From Candidatus Mediterraneibacter stercoripullorum (GTDB lineage: Bacteria; Bacillota; Clostridia; Lachnospirales; Lachnospiraceae): a stretch of DNA of 64,000 nucleotides. This document shows, piece by piece, positions 32,041-41,717 of the stretch (the first letter of the stretch is position 1; every line of letters begins with the position of its first letter). Under the pieces are notes generated by a model, which ran no database searches, was not told the DNA's origin, and saw only the letters and a program-made list of their open reading frames with translations. The stretch is from positions 62,001 through 126,000 of the forward strand of contig DXCZ01000105.1 of the NCBI GenBank assembly GCA_019115765.1. The letters are read 5' to 3'. A program made the position numbers and the translations under genes.

Positions 32041-32538
32041 TTAAAGATATGTAACATCCTTGCTTCCCCTGGAAAGCCCTGTGATACCCGTGCGGGCCAG
32101 TTCCAGGATCTCATATCCCTTCAGCAGGTTCAGGAAGGCGTCCAGCTTGCTCTGTGTTCCCGTCAGCTCGATGATCAGAGAATCCTCCTCCACATCGACG
32201 ATCTTCGCTCTGAAAATATCTGCCACTGATATGACCTCGCCTCTCTGGGCTGCATTTGCTCTCAGCTTGACCATGATAAGCTCTCTGTAAACAGACTCAT
32301 CATCCTTAAGCAGCTTGATATCAACTACATCCTCCAGCTTGCGCACCTGCTTCTCAATCTGTGAGAGGATCAGCTCGTCACCGGATGATACTACCGTGAT
32401 CCTGGTATACCTGGGATCTGCAGTCATACCGGCAGTGATACTGTCGATACTGTATCCTCTGCGGCTGAACAGACCGGCGATGCGGCTCAATACACCGGGA
32501 TTATTATCTACCAGCAGTGAATATACCTGTCTTCTCAT
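32041..32538 (-). CDS. ilvN: Acetolactate synthase small subunit
   Basis: ACT-domain NNPGVLSRIAGLFSRRGYSIDSITAG. Confidence 0.95.
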   Translation of the reverse strand: MRRQVYSLLVDNNPGVLSRIAGLFSRRGYSIDSITAGMTADPRYTRITVVSSGDELILSQIEKQVRKLEDVVDIKLLKDDESVYRELIMVKLRANAAQRGEVISVADIFRAKIVDVEEDSLIIELTGTQSKLDAFLNLLKGYEILELARTGITGLSRGSKDVTYL

Positions 32539-32647
32539 TTTTCTCCTCTTTCTTCTTTACTGTCTCTCTCTGTCTTTTCTGTATTTCAGTCTTTCCTGTA
32601 CTTCAGACTATTTTTCAGAAAAAACAGAGTGCGTTCTGTTTTCTATA

Positions 32648-32676
32648 ATATTATCAACTATCCCGACCTTTGTCAA
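32648..32676 (-). promoter_or_regulatory. ilvN promoter (TTGACA-17-TAATAT)
   Basis: -35 at 32671-32676, -10 at 32648-32653 on reverse strand. Confidence 0.75.
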
Positions 32677-32704
32677 GACCAACTTCTCTGTTCTTTTACA
32701 CTTT

Positions 32705-34561
32705 TTATCCTATGTCAGTCCTTTTTTCATTCTGAGCTTCGATCTGTTCTGCAAGATCATTGAGATAGATCCATCGTTCTGTTTTCTCTTCCATAAGGGC
32801 TTCCGTCTGTTCCTGCTCTGCCATCAGTTCCCGTAGCTTTACAGAATTGGTGGCATTTGCCTCGATCTGACGCTGGATACTGCTGATCTTTTCCTCCAGA
32901 GCAGCGATATCATCGTCAATCGTCTCATACTCCCTCTGTTCTTTATAAGTGAACTTCAGCTTCTCCGTCCGGTTCTGCTTCCAGGTCCTGCGGGAGTCCG
33001 TCTTTGCTCCGGTATCCTGCTCATCAGCTGCCCCAGCCTGCGACCGGCTGTCTCTGACTTTCGTATCATTGTCCTCTCTGTTTACGGCTGCCCGGCGTTT
33101 CTTCGCCTCCAGATAATCCGTATATCCCCCCTCATACTGGACGGCATGGCCTTTCCCGTCCAGCTCGAAGATCCTGTCAGCTATATTATCGAGGAAATAT
33201 CTGTCATGAGATACGGCAATGACAATGCCTGAAAAAGAGTTCAGATAATCCTCCAATATGGTCAGAGTAGGGATGTCAAGATTGTTGCCCGGCTCATCAA
33301 AAAGGAGTACGTTGGCATTCTCCGCCAGCACTCCCAACAGGTACAGCCTGCGCTTCTCTCCACCGGAGAGCTTCCCGATGGGAGCGTACTGCATATCCGG
33401 CGTAAAGAGGAAACGCTCCAGCAGCTGAGAGGCACTGATCCTCCCGTCTTTCGTAGTGATATACTCGGCGATATCCTTCACATAATCGATCACTCGCTGC
33501 TTCTCATCCATGCCCTGCTCTTCCTGAGCGAAGTAGCCGATCTTAACAGTCTCGCCGATCTGGATCTCGCCGGAATCCGGCTGCACCAGCCCGGCGATCA
33601 TCTTGATGAGAGTAGACTTGCCGCAGCCGTTTGCTCCGATGATTCCCAGACGCTGATTCTTCAGAACGATATAGCTGAAATCCTCCAGGATCTTTTTCTC
33701 TCCATAGCTTTTGCTGACGTGATGGAACTCTATGGTTTTCTTTCCCATCCTCGCCTCCACAGAATCCAGCTCCACAGTCTGATCCCGCACCGGAGCCTTC
33801 CCGTTCTTCAGCGCCTCCAGACGCTCCAGACGTGCCTTCTGTTTCGTGGAACGGGCCCTGCAGCCCCGTTTTGCCCATTCCAGCTCCATCCGCAGCACGC
33901 TCTGCCGCTTCCGCTCAGAGGCAAGCTCCATCTCCTCCCTGGCGGCTTTCAGTTCCAGGAATCCGGAATAGTCCGAGTCATATCCGTACATCTTCCCATG
34001 GCTGATCTCCAGGATCCGGCTGGACACCCGGTCCAGGAAATACCGGTCATGGGTCACCATGACAAGAGTTCCCCTGTATGCCCTCAGGTATTCCTCCAGC
34101 CAGATGATCATCTCTCCGTCCAGATGATTGGTAGGCTCGTCCATAAGAAGAACGTCAAAATCCGCTGCCAGCACTTTTGCCAGCACTACTCTCCTTTTCT
34201 GTCCGCCGGAGAGGTGCCCGATCTTCTCATCAAAATCTGTAATTCCAAGCTCCGTCAGATTGCTCTCCACCTGCCACGCTTCCACGTCGTTTCCGTCAAA
34301 TGCCCAGGAACGGATGTCCTTCTCCTCCGGGAGCTCCGGGTTCTGGGGCATATATGCCAGCTTCAGCCCGTTCTGCCGGATGATCTGTCCGCTGTCCGGT
34401 ACCTCCTCCCCGGCGATCATCCTGAGGACTGTAGACTTTCCGACGCCGTTGATTCCCACGATTCCGATCTTGTCCCCCTGTTGAATGCCAAAGGAGGCGT
34501 CGTCAAAGACTGTCTTCTCCCCGAAAATCTTTCTGATATGTTCGATATTGATTATATTCAT
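32705..34561 (-). CDS. ABC-F family ATP-binding cassette protein
   Basis: Two ABC domains (GINGVGKST, GANGCGKST; LSGGQKRR, LSGGEKRR), no TM; start MNIINIEHIRKIFG. Confidence 0.94.
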   Translation of the reverse strand: MNIINIEHIRKIFGEKTVFDDASFGIQQGDKIGIVGINGVGKSTVLRMIAGEEVPDSGQIIRQNGLKLAYMPQNPELPEEKDIRSWAFDGNDVEAWQVESNLTELGITDFDEKIGHLSGGQKRRVVLAKVLAADFDVLLMDEPTNHLDGEMIIWLEEYLRAYRGTLVMVTHDRYFLDRVSSRILEISHGKMYGYDSDYSGFLELKAAREEMELASERKRQSVLRMELEWAKRGCRARSTKQKARLERLEALKNGKAPVRDQTVELDSVEARMGKKTIEFHHVSKSYGEKKILEDFSYIVLKNQRLGIIGANGCGKSTLIKMIAGLVQPDSGEIQIGETVKIGYFAQEEQGMDEKQRVIDYVKDIAEYITTKDGRISASQLLERFLFTPDMQYAPIGKLSGGEKRRLYLLGVLAENANVLLFDEPGNNLDIPTLTILEDYLNSFSGIVIAVSHDRYFLDNIADRIFELDGKGHAVQYEGGYTDYLEAKKRRAAVNREDNDTKVRDSRSQAGAADEQDTGAKTDSRRTWKQNRTEKLKFTYKEQREYETIDDDIAALEEKISSIQRQIEANATNSVKLRELMAEQEQTEALMEEKTERWIYLNDLAEQIEAQNEKRTDIG

Positions 34562-34686
34562 CTGAAAAACTCCTGCTTTCCTATAAATGTCCGCCAATAT
34601 GAATGACAACCGACTGACCGGCCAGATCCCGGTACAGCGAAACCAGTTTAACATTTATTCCGGACATTAACAAGATGGCGTCAAAA

Positions 34687-34732
34687 AAATCCCGGAGCTT
34701 TTCAGGGAACTCTCCTGAAGATCCGGGATTCT
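34687..34732 (-). terminator. Rho-independent terminator after the flippase-like gene
   Basis: AATCCCGGATCTTCAGG...CCTGAAAAGCTCCGGGATTTTTTT on reverse strand. Confidence 0.85.
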
Positions 34733-34762
34733 TATGTTTATTATACTAATCATTCTGACGTC

Positions 34763-35815
34763 TTATCTGCTCTCTGCATGCACAGCCATCCTTTTCCTCC
34801 TCCGGTCAAATACAAACCGGTTCACCAGCACCACACCAAGACTTACGATGAGCAGGAAATAGAAGTTCAGTCCGCGGCTCACCAGCATAGACGGGATCAG
34901 ATACGCCCCTGTAAACACCTGGGCAAACACGGCCTGATACATCAGCTCCGTGATCCCCTGAGCGCCCGGCAGCGGGAGCATATCCACTGCGATATAGACT
35001 GCCGCCTGAAGCAGGATCACCTTCATTGCCCCGGTCCCTTCCAGGCCGAATCCAAGATAGACCATATAGGTCAGTACAAAGAGGCTGCATCTCTGAAAAA
35101 ATGTAACGACCACCACCCCGGCCAGCCTTCCCTTATGTCTCACGAGCCATGAGACTGCCTGTTGATAGCTGTCGATAAATCCAAGTATCTTCTCTTCCCG
35201 CTTCTCTGCTGACTTCCATATCTTCATCCGGATAAGGAGTCCCTCGAAAAAGCGGGTGATATTCAGGATCACTTTCGGGAAGAGCATGACTCCAAGGATC
35301 AGGATCACCAGGACAACATTCAGAAACAATCCCAGGATATAGAGAGGAAAATAATGATTCAGCTCCGCCCTCAGAGGTCCTTTCCAGAAGATCAAGATAC
35401 TGAATCCCAGTACAACGAGGACAAATTTGTATACCACCGCCACTGTCATCAGCACAACTGTACTGTCCGATACTCTATTGCCGTCCTTGTTCATATAATA
35501 CAGCTGTACCGGCTGTCCGCCCGTGGCTGAAGGCGTTATCCCGGAATAGAAAAAACCGATAAATGAATACTGAAAACAACGCATAAGACTGTTCTTTCTT
35601 TCCCTCATGGCATTAAGCAGATACCAGATCATGAATCCCTCTGCGCATACATAGAAAACCGCAAGGAGCACTGATGGGATCAGATACAGAGGTGACATCC
35701 TTCCAACTGCATGCATGATTTCTCCCAGATCACGTCCGCTGAACAGCGCATAAAATGTCAGGAACATGATAAGAAGGAACAGAGCTATCTGCAGGACTCT
35801 TTTCTTAACGCTCAT
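34763..35815 (-). CDS. Lysylphosphatidylglycerol synthase TM-like (flippase-like) membrane protein
   Basis: Multi-TM; YSFIGFFYSGITPSATGGQPVQLYYMNKDG. Confidence 0.88.
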   Translation of the reverse strand: MSVKKRVLQIALFLLIMFLTFYALFSGRDLGEIMHAVGRMSPLYLIPSVLLAVFYVCAEGFMIWYLLNAMRERKNSLMRCFQYSFIGFFYSGITPSATGGQPVQLYYMNKDGNRVSDSTVVLMTVAVVYKFVLVVLGFSILIFWKGPLRAELNHYFPLYILGLFLNVVLVILILGVMLFPKVILNITRFFEGLLIRMKIWKSAEKREEKILGFIDSYQQAVSWLVRHKGRLAGVVVVTFFQRCSLFVLTYMVYLGFGLEGTGAMKVILLQAAVYIAVDMLPLPGAQGITELMYQAVFAQVFTGAYLIPSMLVSRGLNFYFLLIVSLGVVLVNRFVFDRRRKRMAVHAESR

Positions 35816-36509
35816 AATTTACACCTCTGTACATTCCGTTATTTCTGTAAGCAGCAGGTACTGCTCCATATACAGCGCCTGTTTTCATATAACCTGCCTG
35901 CATAGGCCGGTACGGATTTCCTGCATAGGCCGGACGTGCAAGAGAAAATGCCGGAACAGGTCCGTAAACATATCCTCTTTCATCGGTCTCAACCAGATCT
36001 CTTAAGCTTCCCTCAAACAAGATCCGCTTTCCATCGTATTCCATAAAATCCTTCGGAGTCACAAGGGAGAAGTGTTTCCCCCAGGAGCAGACTCCGGCCT
36101 CCTCCAGCAGCCGTGCAGCAAAGGATGAGCATGTATAATGATTCTTCTGATAAAATGGAATATTCATAAGCAGAAAGGGCAGACCCAAGATCGTATAGTG
36201 ATATCGGAATCTCTTTTTCATAGTCTCTCTCAACCTTTCCCGGATATATTCTTTCTGCTCTTCCGTACATTCTATACTTGCTACCATATAGTCTGCTTCC
36301 GGGAAGGCACGCAGGATCTTTCTCTTGTCCTCCTTCTCAAATCCTGCGATGAGTGGAATGGAAGGATGTCTCCGGCCGATGCTGTATGTCTCCTCCAGTC
36401 CGGGATCCATAGACACTGCCACATGAATGTATTTCTGCTTCAGGACCAGCCGTATAAGACTGGCGAACAGTCCCGGCGTATCCGCAAAAGCTATGTATAT
36501 CTGTGCCAT
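35805..36509 (-). CDS. Putative permuted papain-like (YiiX/NlpC-P60-type) protein
   Basis: KYIHVAVSMDPGLEETYSIGR (His) and NHYTCSSFAARLLEEAG (Cys); start MAQIYIAF. Confidence 0.6.
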   Translation of the reverse strand: MAQIYIAFADTPGLFASLIRLVLKQKYIHVAVSMDPGLEETYSIGRRHPSIPLIAGFEKEDKRKILRAFPEADYMVASIECTEEQKEYIRERLRETMKKRFRYHYTILGLPFLLMNIPFYQKNHYTCSSFAARLLEEAGVCSWGKHFSLVTPKDFMEYDGKRILFEGSLRDLVETDERGYVYGPVPAFSLARPAYAGNPYRPMQAGYMKTGAVYGAVPAAYRNNGMYRGVNYER

Positions 36510-36538
36510 TCTCGTAACCTCCATCTTGTGTGCATTTT

Positions 36539-37576
36539 CTACTGGAACTGATATATCCGCTTTGCGAAACGGTATCCGCCCACGGTGATCCTGCCGCCCA
36601 GACGTCCGGGAAGGTAGGTCAGACCACTGAGTGTGGAGCAGCGGAGCCTGTAATACAGCCCTTTATCGTACTCCCTGATACGGTCCCACATATCCTTTCT
36701 CTTTCGAACTGCCTCTGCAGTCTGGATCAGCAGCAGATGGATCGAAGAAATTGAAAGCATAATAGAAATATTCCTTGTCATATATGCCGCCAGTTTCGGG
36801 TAATGCTTCTTTACTTCATGCAGATCCACACTCCTGGCCACCATATCTGTCACACGAATCTGCTGATCGATCCGTTTCATAAGAACTTTCTCATTTACAG
36901 ACTGATCATCCCTTCCAAGATAGTAATGATAGAGATCGATATCCATATAATACAGACGCTCCGCAAATGGCAGAGGCTGATAAGAAAACAGGTTGTCCAC
37001 ATAGAAGGTATGTTCCGGGAGCCGCACCCCGGACTTTCTGAGCACCTCTGTCCGGAACATCAGTGAGTGCATGATCAGATACTGGGAAGGATGAAACCGT
37101 CCGATTGTGTTCCAGTCGCACATCTCTCGGTCCGGAAAAACATTTCTGTAATCCATGACCCTGCTCCTTCCTTCATCCAGATGGTCATATACATAGTTGC
37201 AGATAAACAGATCCGGCACTTCTTCAAAATCATTTCTTCCTGCCCCGAAGAACTCTTTGATCTTATTCAGGAGCATAAGATAAGCGTCTTTATCAAGCCA
37301 GTCATCAGAATCCACAACCTTGTAATAGATACCTCTCGCCAGTTCCAGCCCTTTATTTACTCCGGAGCCATGCCCGCCGTTCTTCTTGTGAACTACCCGG
37401 ACAATATCCGGATAGGTCAGCTCATAAGAGTCAGCGATAGCGGCTGTTCCATCTGTCGAGCCGTCGTTGATCAGGATGATCTCCACGTCCTTACCTCCCG
37501 CCAGCAGAGAATCCACACAACGCCTCATATAGCTTTCCGAATTATAGCAGGGTACTGCAAATGTAATATATTTCAT
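36539..37576 (-). CDS. Glycosyltransferase family 2
   Basis: VPCYNSESYMRRCVDSLL...ILINDGSTDGT...VDSDDW. Confidence 0.93.
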   Translation of the reverse strand: MKYITFAVPCYNSESYMRRCVDSLLAGGKDVEIILINDGSTDGTAAIADSYELTYPDIVRVVHKKNGGHGSGVNKGLELARGIYYKVVDSDDWLDKDAYLMLLNKIKEFFGAGRNDFEEVPDLFICNYVYDHLDEGRSRVMDYRNVFPDREMCDWNTIGRFHPSQYLIMHSLMFRTEVLRKSGVRLPEHTFYVDNLFSYQPLPFAERLYYMDIDLYHYYLGRDDQSVNEKVLMKRIDQQIRVTDMVARSVDLHEVKKHYPKLAAYMTRNISIMLSISSIHLLLIQTAEAVRKRKDMWDRIREYDKGLYYRLRCSTLSGLTYLPGRLGGRITVGGYRFAKRIYQFQ

Positions 37577-37724
37577 ATTTAACTTCCTCTCTTTTCTCTT
37601 CCTGTACACGTCTCAAATGAATAATTCGTTTTTTTCATTGTATCTGTCTGTTCTTAAGAATACAGGAATAGATTTCTTAAGAAATTACAAAGAATTGTTA
37701 ATAAACAGATAAAAGTATCCTCCG

Positions 37725-37916
37725 TCATATGCCGTTGATCCGGGAAAGGATTCTGTCTGCCGCTGACCATATCCCGGACAGAAAAAGCATTACACCTCCG
37801 ACAGGTATCGCGATCAGGACGATCAATATCAGTGCTGCCCATCCTGCAGGCGTACCGAATCTCCTTTTTCGTTTCTTCCCTTTTTTCTCTGTTTTCTTTA
37901 TTTCATTTCGTTCCAC
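37725..37916 (-). CDS. Small single-TM protein with basic N-terminus
   Basis: 63 aa; KKTEKKGKKRKRRF then TM. Confidence 0.5.
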   Translation of the reverse strand: MERNEIKKTEKKGKKRKRRFGTPAGWAALILIVLIAIPVGGVMLFLSGIWSAADRILSRINGI

Positions 37917-38165
37917 TGTCTGACCTCCTGTGAAAAATAATAAACCTCTTGCTCATCTGCCTCTGTGACGATTATATTCTAACATTCGTCTGAAATATGC
38001 CGCCATTCATCCAACTTACATTTTCCACTGCGGTTCTTACAGTTTTGTAATATCCAACGGACAGTTTTATTTTAATTTTTCGTTAAAAATCGTAGTTTCA
38101 CTTGAGAATATAAAAAAAAAGTTGTAACATAAGGAAATATTTATATCAGAAAGCAGGTGATCCAT

Positions 38166-39035
38166 ATGGATTCAAAAAAAGATTTTTCCGACATATTCGA
38201 TGAGAACTTTGAAGTGACATATGAAGAGACACCGGACTTTTCGCCGGATACCTCCGGCGATACCATCAGGATACCGGATACGAAGCAGAACCGTGCTGCA
38301 GATGACTCTGCTCTTTATTACGAAGACGAAGATGATCTTTATGATGAAGATGATGATTATGGCGATATTGATATCGACCAGGATGAATACGATGATGATT
38401 ATGACGATGATTATGATGACAGCAGCAGAAAAAGACGACAGGGCAGAAATGATCCTGACGACTACGACAGCACTTCTGAACGCCGCTCATCCAGGAACAG
38501 CAAAAGCAGAAATCGCCGCGGCGGTGTCCCCCTTGCCGCTCCGATCCAGAAGGGCGGAAAAGCCGTATCCCGACTGACTGGTTTTCTAGTCCGGCAGCTG
38601 ACACTGATTCTTATAATCGCCACGGTCATATATGTCACTTACACATTCTGGCGGGCAAGCCCGCCATATGGAGATATTGTAGAATCATTTCAGCAAAGGA
38701 CCATAACTCAGACACTTGCGGCATACCTCAGCTGCGTAGCCATTTTCCTCCTGTTCGAGTTCATATCCCTCCTCTGGGCTATGACAAGGACCCGGGTCCG
38801 TAATGGCCTGGACAGCTGGAAAGAAGATTCCGGAAGAGGACTGACCTCTTTTATCATAGTATTCGCAGCCTCATACGTCTGTTTCCTTTTCAGCGGATTC
38901 ATCCCTGAAAGCCCGGAAGCTGTATACGGCATAAAAGGAGCCATGGAAGTCTACGGTTCCATGCACAACGTGCTGCTGGGGCTGTGCGCGGCAGGTGTCA
39001 TCTCGTGCCTGGTACGGAAATATAAACCATATTGA
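38166..39035 (+). CDS. Membrane protein with Asp/Tyr-rich acidic, then Arg/Ser-rich, disordered N-terminus
   Basis: AGGTGA RBS; YYEDEDDLYDEDDDYGDIDIDQDEYDDDYDDDYDD then about four TM segments. Confidence 0.8.
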   Translation: MDSKKDFSDIFDENFEVTYEETPDFSPDTSGDTIRIPDTKQNRAADDSALYYEDEDDLYDEDDDYGDIDIDQDEYDDDYDDDYDDSSRKRRQGRNDPDDYDSTSERRSSRNSKSRNRRGGVPLAAPIQKGGKAVSRLTGFLVRQLTLILIIATVIYVTYTFWRASPPYGDIVESFQQRTITQTLAAYLSCVAIFLLFEFISLLWAMTRTRVRNGLDSWKEDSGRGLTSFIIVFAASYVCFLFSGFIPESPEAVYGIKGAMEVYGSMHNVLLGLCAAGVISCLVRKYKPY

Positions 39036-39040
39036 TGTCT

Positions 39041-39103
39041 GAAAATTCAGAAAACGGAGGAAAAAAGTGACAGGTACTTTTTTCCTCCGTTTTCTGAATT
39101 TTC
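39041..39103. terminator. Bidirectional terminator, 28-bp perfect stem
   Basis: GAAAATTCAGAAAACGGAGGAAAAAAGT / ACTTTTTTCCTCCGTTTTCTGAATTTTC between convergent genes. Confidence 0.85.
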
Positions 39104-39109
39104 TGTAAA

Positions 39110-40006
39110 TTACGGTTTCTCAATCTTCATTTTCACAAGATCTTCTGCGTGTTTTCTCAGATTTCCGCGATAACTGATCCCTTTATATCGTTTAATCTGC
39201 CGTTCGGTTCTTCCCATCTGTTCTGCCACCTGCTCCGGTCCGGCTCCATATGCAAACAGATTGAACGCACAGCTGTTTCTGATGCTCTCGGCGCTGTAAT
39301 TCTGAATTCCGGCTTTCCTACAGTATTTTTTCATCATACGGCTGATATACATGGCATTTAGCGGTCTCCCGCTGCGGTTGTAAAACAGACTGGAATGTAT
39401 ATCACGCTGTTCCATATATGCCGTCAGAATCTGCCAGGCGTCCTCCGGGATCCTGCAGAGTTCTCTTCTCCCCTTTACAACTGCGTAGATTCCATCGTCG
39501 TATCTTATGAAATCCGCTTCCCCGTCCAGATTTATTATCTCAGTAGAGGAAAGTCCTGCACGGTACATAAGCGTAAGGATGGCATATGACATCAGGTTTC
39601 CGGAAACCGCCTGCAGCAATGCATCCATATCTTCTACCGGAATGGAGCGTGCCAGCCTTCTTTCCTTTGCCATTTGCTTGAGATACGGCTGGAAATAATC
39701 TTCTGAACTTTTTTGATCATCTGCTTCCTCCGAACCGGCACAAAACATGGCAAATGAATGGAGCTCCCGGAATTTTTTCGTCATGGTCAGCGGACTGATT
39801 TTCCCCTGTTCCGTTCGATCAGACAGATATTCATAATACCTCACCACATCTCCTGTGTCTGTATCTGAAAAAGCTTTTCCCGTAAAACGGCAGAATTCCT
39901 GAATATCCGACCAATATGAAGCTTCTGTTGTACTGCTTTTGAACCGGCTTCGGAATAAATTCCATAATCGACTGTTGACAAATTCCTGTTCAGTGTTTTG
40001 ACTCAT
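39110..40006 (-). CDS. Tyrosine recombinase/integrase-like protein, possibly catalytically degenerate
   Basis: N-terminal SAM-like core-binding domain; YRAGLSSTEIINL, VKGRRELCRI, ESIRNSCAFNLFAYG, MGRTERQIKRYKG. Confidence 0.8.
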   Translation of the reverse strand: MSQNTEQEFVNSRLWNLFRSRFKSSTTEASYWSDIQEFCRFTGKAFSDTDTGDVVRYYEYLSDRTEQGKISPLTMTKKFRELHSFAMFCAGSEEADDQKSSEDYFQPYLKQMAKERRLARSIPVEDMDALLQAVSGNLMSYAILTLMYRAGLSSTEIINLDGEADFIRYDDGIYAVVKGRRELCRIPEDAWQILTAYMEQRDIHSSLFYNRSGRPLNAMYISRMMKKYCRKAGIQNYSAESIRNSCAFNLFAYGAGPEQVAEQMGRTERQIKRYKGISYRGNLRKHAEDLVKMKIEKP

Positions 40007-40151
40007 CAGTTGGCCCTCCTCCTGTTGTTCGATTCAATAGCATAAATGTTATTAGTATTACTCATACTATAACATTTTGTTTGAAATAAGACAAGAGCGA
40101 GATATCAGGTAATTCCCGCCCTTGTAATCTCTTTGTATTTTCTCCAAGGAA

Positions 40152-41285
40152 TTACATTCCAAGCTTCTCAGCAAAATCTGCCATTGCCTCGGAAATCTTA
40201 ATCTGCTGCGGACAGACAGCCTCACAGCTTCGGCATCCGATACATGCACTGGGCTTCTTATCATCCGGATAAGAGGATAACGCCATTGGAGCAATAAATC
40301 CGCCTTCAGTAAAGCAGTGCTCATTATACAGACTAAGCAGCTCAGGAATGTCAAGACCCTGCGGACAATGGCTTACACAGTAATGACATGCTGTACAGGG
40401 AAGCGTCTTTCTGCCGAGCATGCTGTCAGCAATCCCCAAAAGCGCCTTCATCTCTTCTTCATTTAACGGTCTGTCCTCTTCATATGTACGGATATTTTCC
40501 TTCAGCTGTTCCATATTGGACATCCCGGAAAGGACCATTTTCACCTCTGGTATGGACTGAAGGAAACGGAACGCCCATGCGGGAACAGTCTCATCCGGAC
40601 GGAGAGCTTTCAGTTTTGCTTCATTTTCTTCAGAGAGAGATGCAAGTTTTCCTCCTCTGAGAGGCTCCATTACCCATACCGGGATATTGTACTCTTTTAA
40701 AAGTTCAACTTTCTTCTTGCCATCCTGGAAAGTCCAGTCCAGATAATTCAGCTGCAGCTGACAGAACTCCATGTCCTTTCCATATGCCTCAAGGAAACGC
40801 TTGATCACATCATAGCTTCCGTGTGCAGAGAATCCAAGATGACGGATCCGCCCGTTTTTCTTCTGCTCCATGAGATAATCATAAATCCCGTATTTCTCAT
40901 CCAGATATGCGTCAATGTTCATCTCGCATACATTATGGAACAGATAAAAATCAAAGTAATCCACCTTACATTTCTTCAGCTGTTCTTCAAATATCTCTTC
41001 CACTTTATCCATATTTGACAGATCATATCCCGGAAATTTAGTAGTAAGATAAAAACTATCTCGCGGATATGCCGACAGCGCATTTCCCATAACGATCTCT
41101 GACTGGCCGCCGTGATATCCCCATGCCGTGTCATAATAATTGATTCCGTGTTCCATTGCACAGGCAACCATCTCTTCTGCCGCCTTCACATCAATTCTGG
41201 AATCGTCACCGTCAATAACAGGAAGTCTCATAGCTCCCATTCCGAGGCCGGAAAGTTTCAGGCCCTGAAAATCTCTGTAAATCAT
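40152..41285 (-). CDS. Aldo/keto reductase with C-terminal 4Fe-4S ferredoxin domain
   Basis: AKR fold; CTACHYCVSHCPQGLDIP and CIGCRSCEAVCPQ. Confidence 0.93.
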   Translation of the reverse strand: MIYRDFQGLKLSGLGMGAMRLPVIDGDDSRIDVKAAEEMVACAMEHGINYYDTAWGYHGGQSEIVMGNALSAYPRDSFYLTTKFPGYDLSNMDKVEEIFEEQLKKCKVDYFDFYLFHNVCEMNIDAYLDEKYGIYDYLMEQKKNGRIRHLGFSAHGSYDVIKRFLEAYGKDMEFCQLQLNYLDWTFQDGKKKVELLKEYNIPVWVMEPLRGGKLASLSEENEAKLKALRPDETVPAWAFRFLQSIPEVKMVLSGMSNMEQLKENIRTYEEDRPLNEEEMKALLGIADSMLGRKTLPCTACHYCVSHCPQGLDIPELLSLYNEHCFTEGGFIAPMALSSYPDDKKPSACIGCRSCEAVCPQQIKISEAMADFAEKLGM

Positions 41286-41516
41286 ATCAAGTACTCCTTT
41301 CATCGTATTTTTCCATACATCTGCATCTCAGACAGTGGACAGTGGACATTAACTCCCGAAAATATTATATCTGTATCAGCAGGATATGTCCAATACCTGT
41401 CATTTATGCCGTGGTATTCCTTTTTTCTATAGTACGATATAAAACCTGTTATATAGGCTGTGTCAAGTCATTTGAAAAGCCCCTATAAATTTCTGTATAT
41501 CCTCGTGAAACGTATA

Positions 41517-41717
41517 TCAGATATCGAGTTCCGGCGGCTCATCCAGATGCTCCGGAACATATTTCCCGTTTTTCTTTCTCTGTCTCACGCACTCTGTCAG
41601 CAGATATTCAATCTGCCCGTTAACAGAGCGAAAGTCGTCCTCTGCCCAGGCTGCTATGGCATCGTACAGCTTTGCTGAGAGTCTGAGCGGGATCTGCTTC
41701 TTCTTATCAGCCATCAA
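41517..41717 (-). CDS. Ribbon-helix-helix (Arc-like) DNA-binding protein
   Basis: [39 protein letters not shown]; overlaps the SPFH gene stop. Confidence 0.8.
   Translation of the reverse strand: MMADKKKQIPLRLSAKLYDAIAAWAEDDFRSVNGQIEYLLTECVRQRKKNGKYVPEHLDEPPELDI

Noticed and set aside
36539-37576. Possible defence-island reading of the GT2/flippase/recombinase region
   Set aside because: No recognisable defence effector; genes read as envelope and housekeeping functions.
41325-41350. CAGTGGACAGTGGAC short tandem repeat
   Set aside because: Only two units; no further structure.
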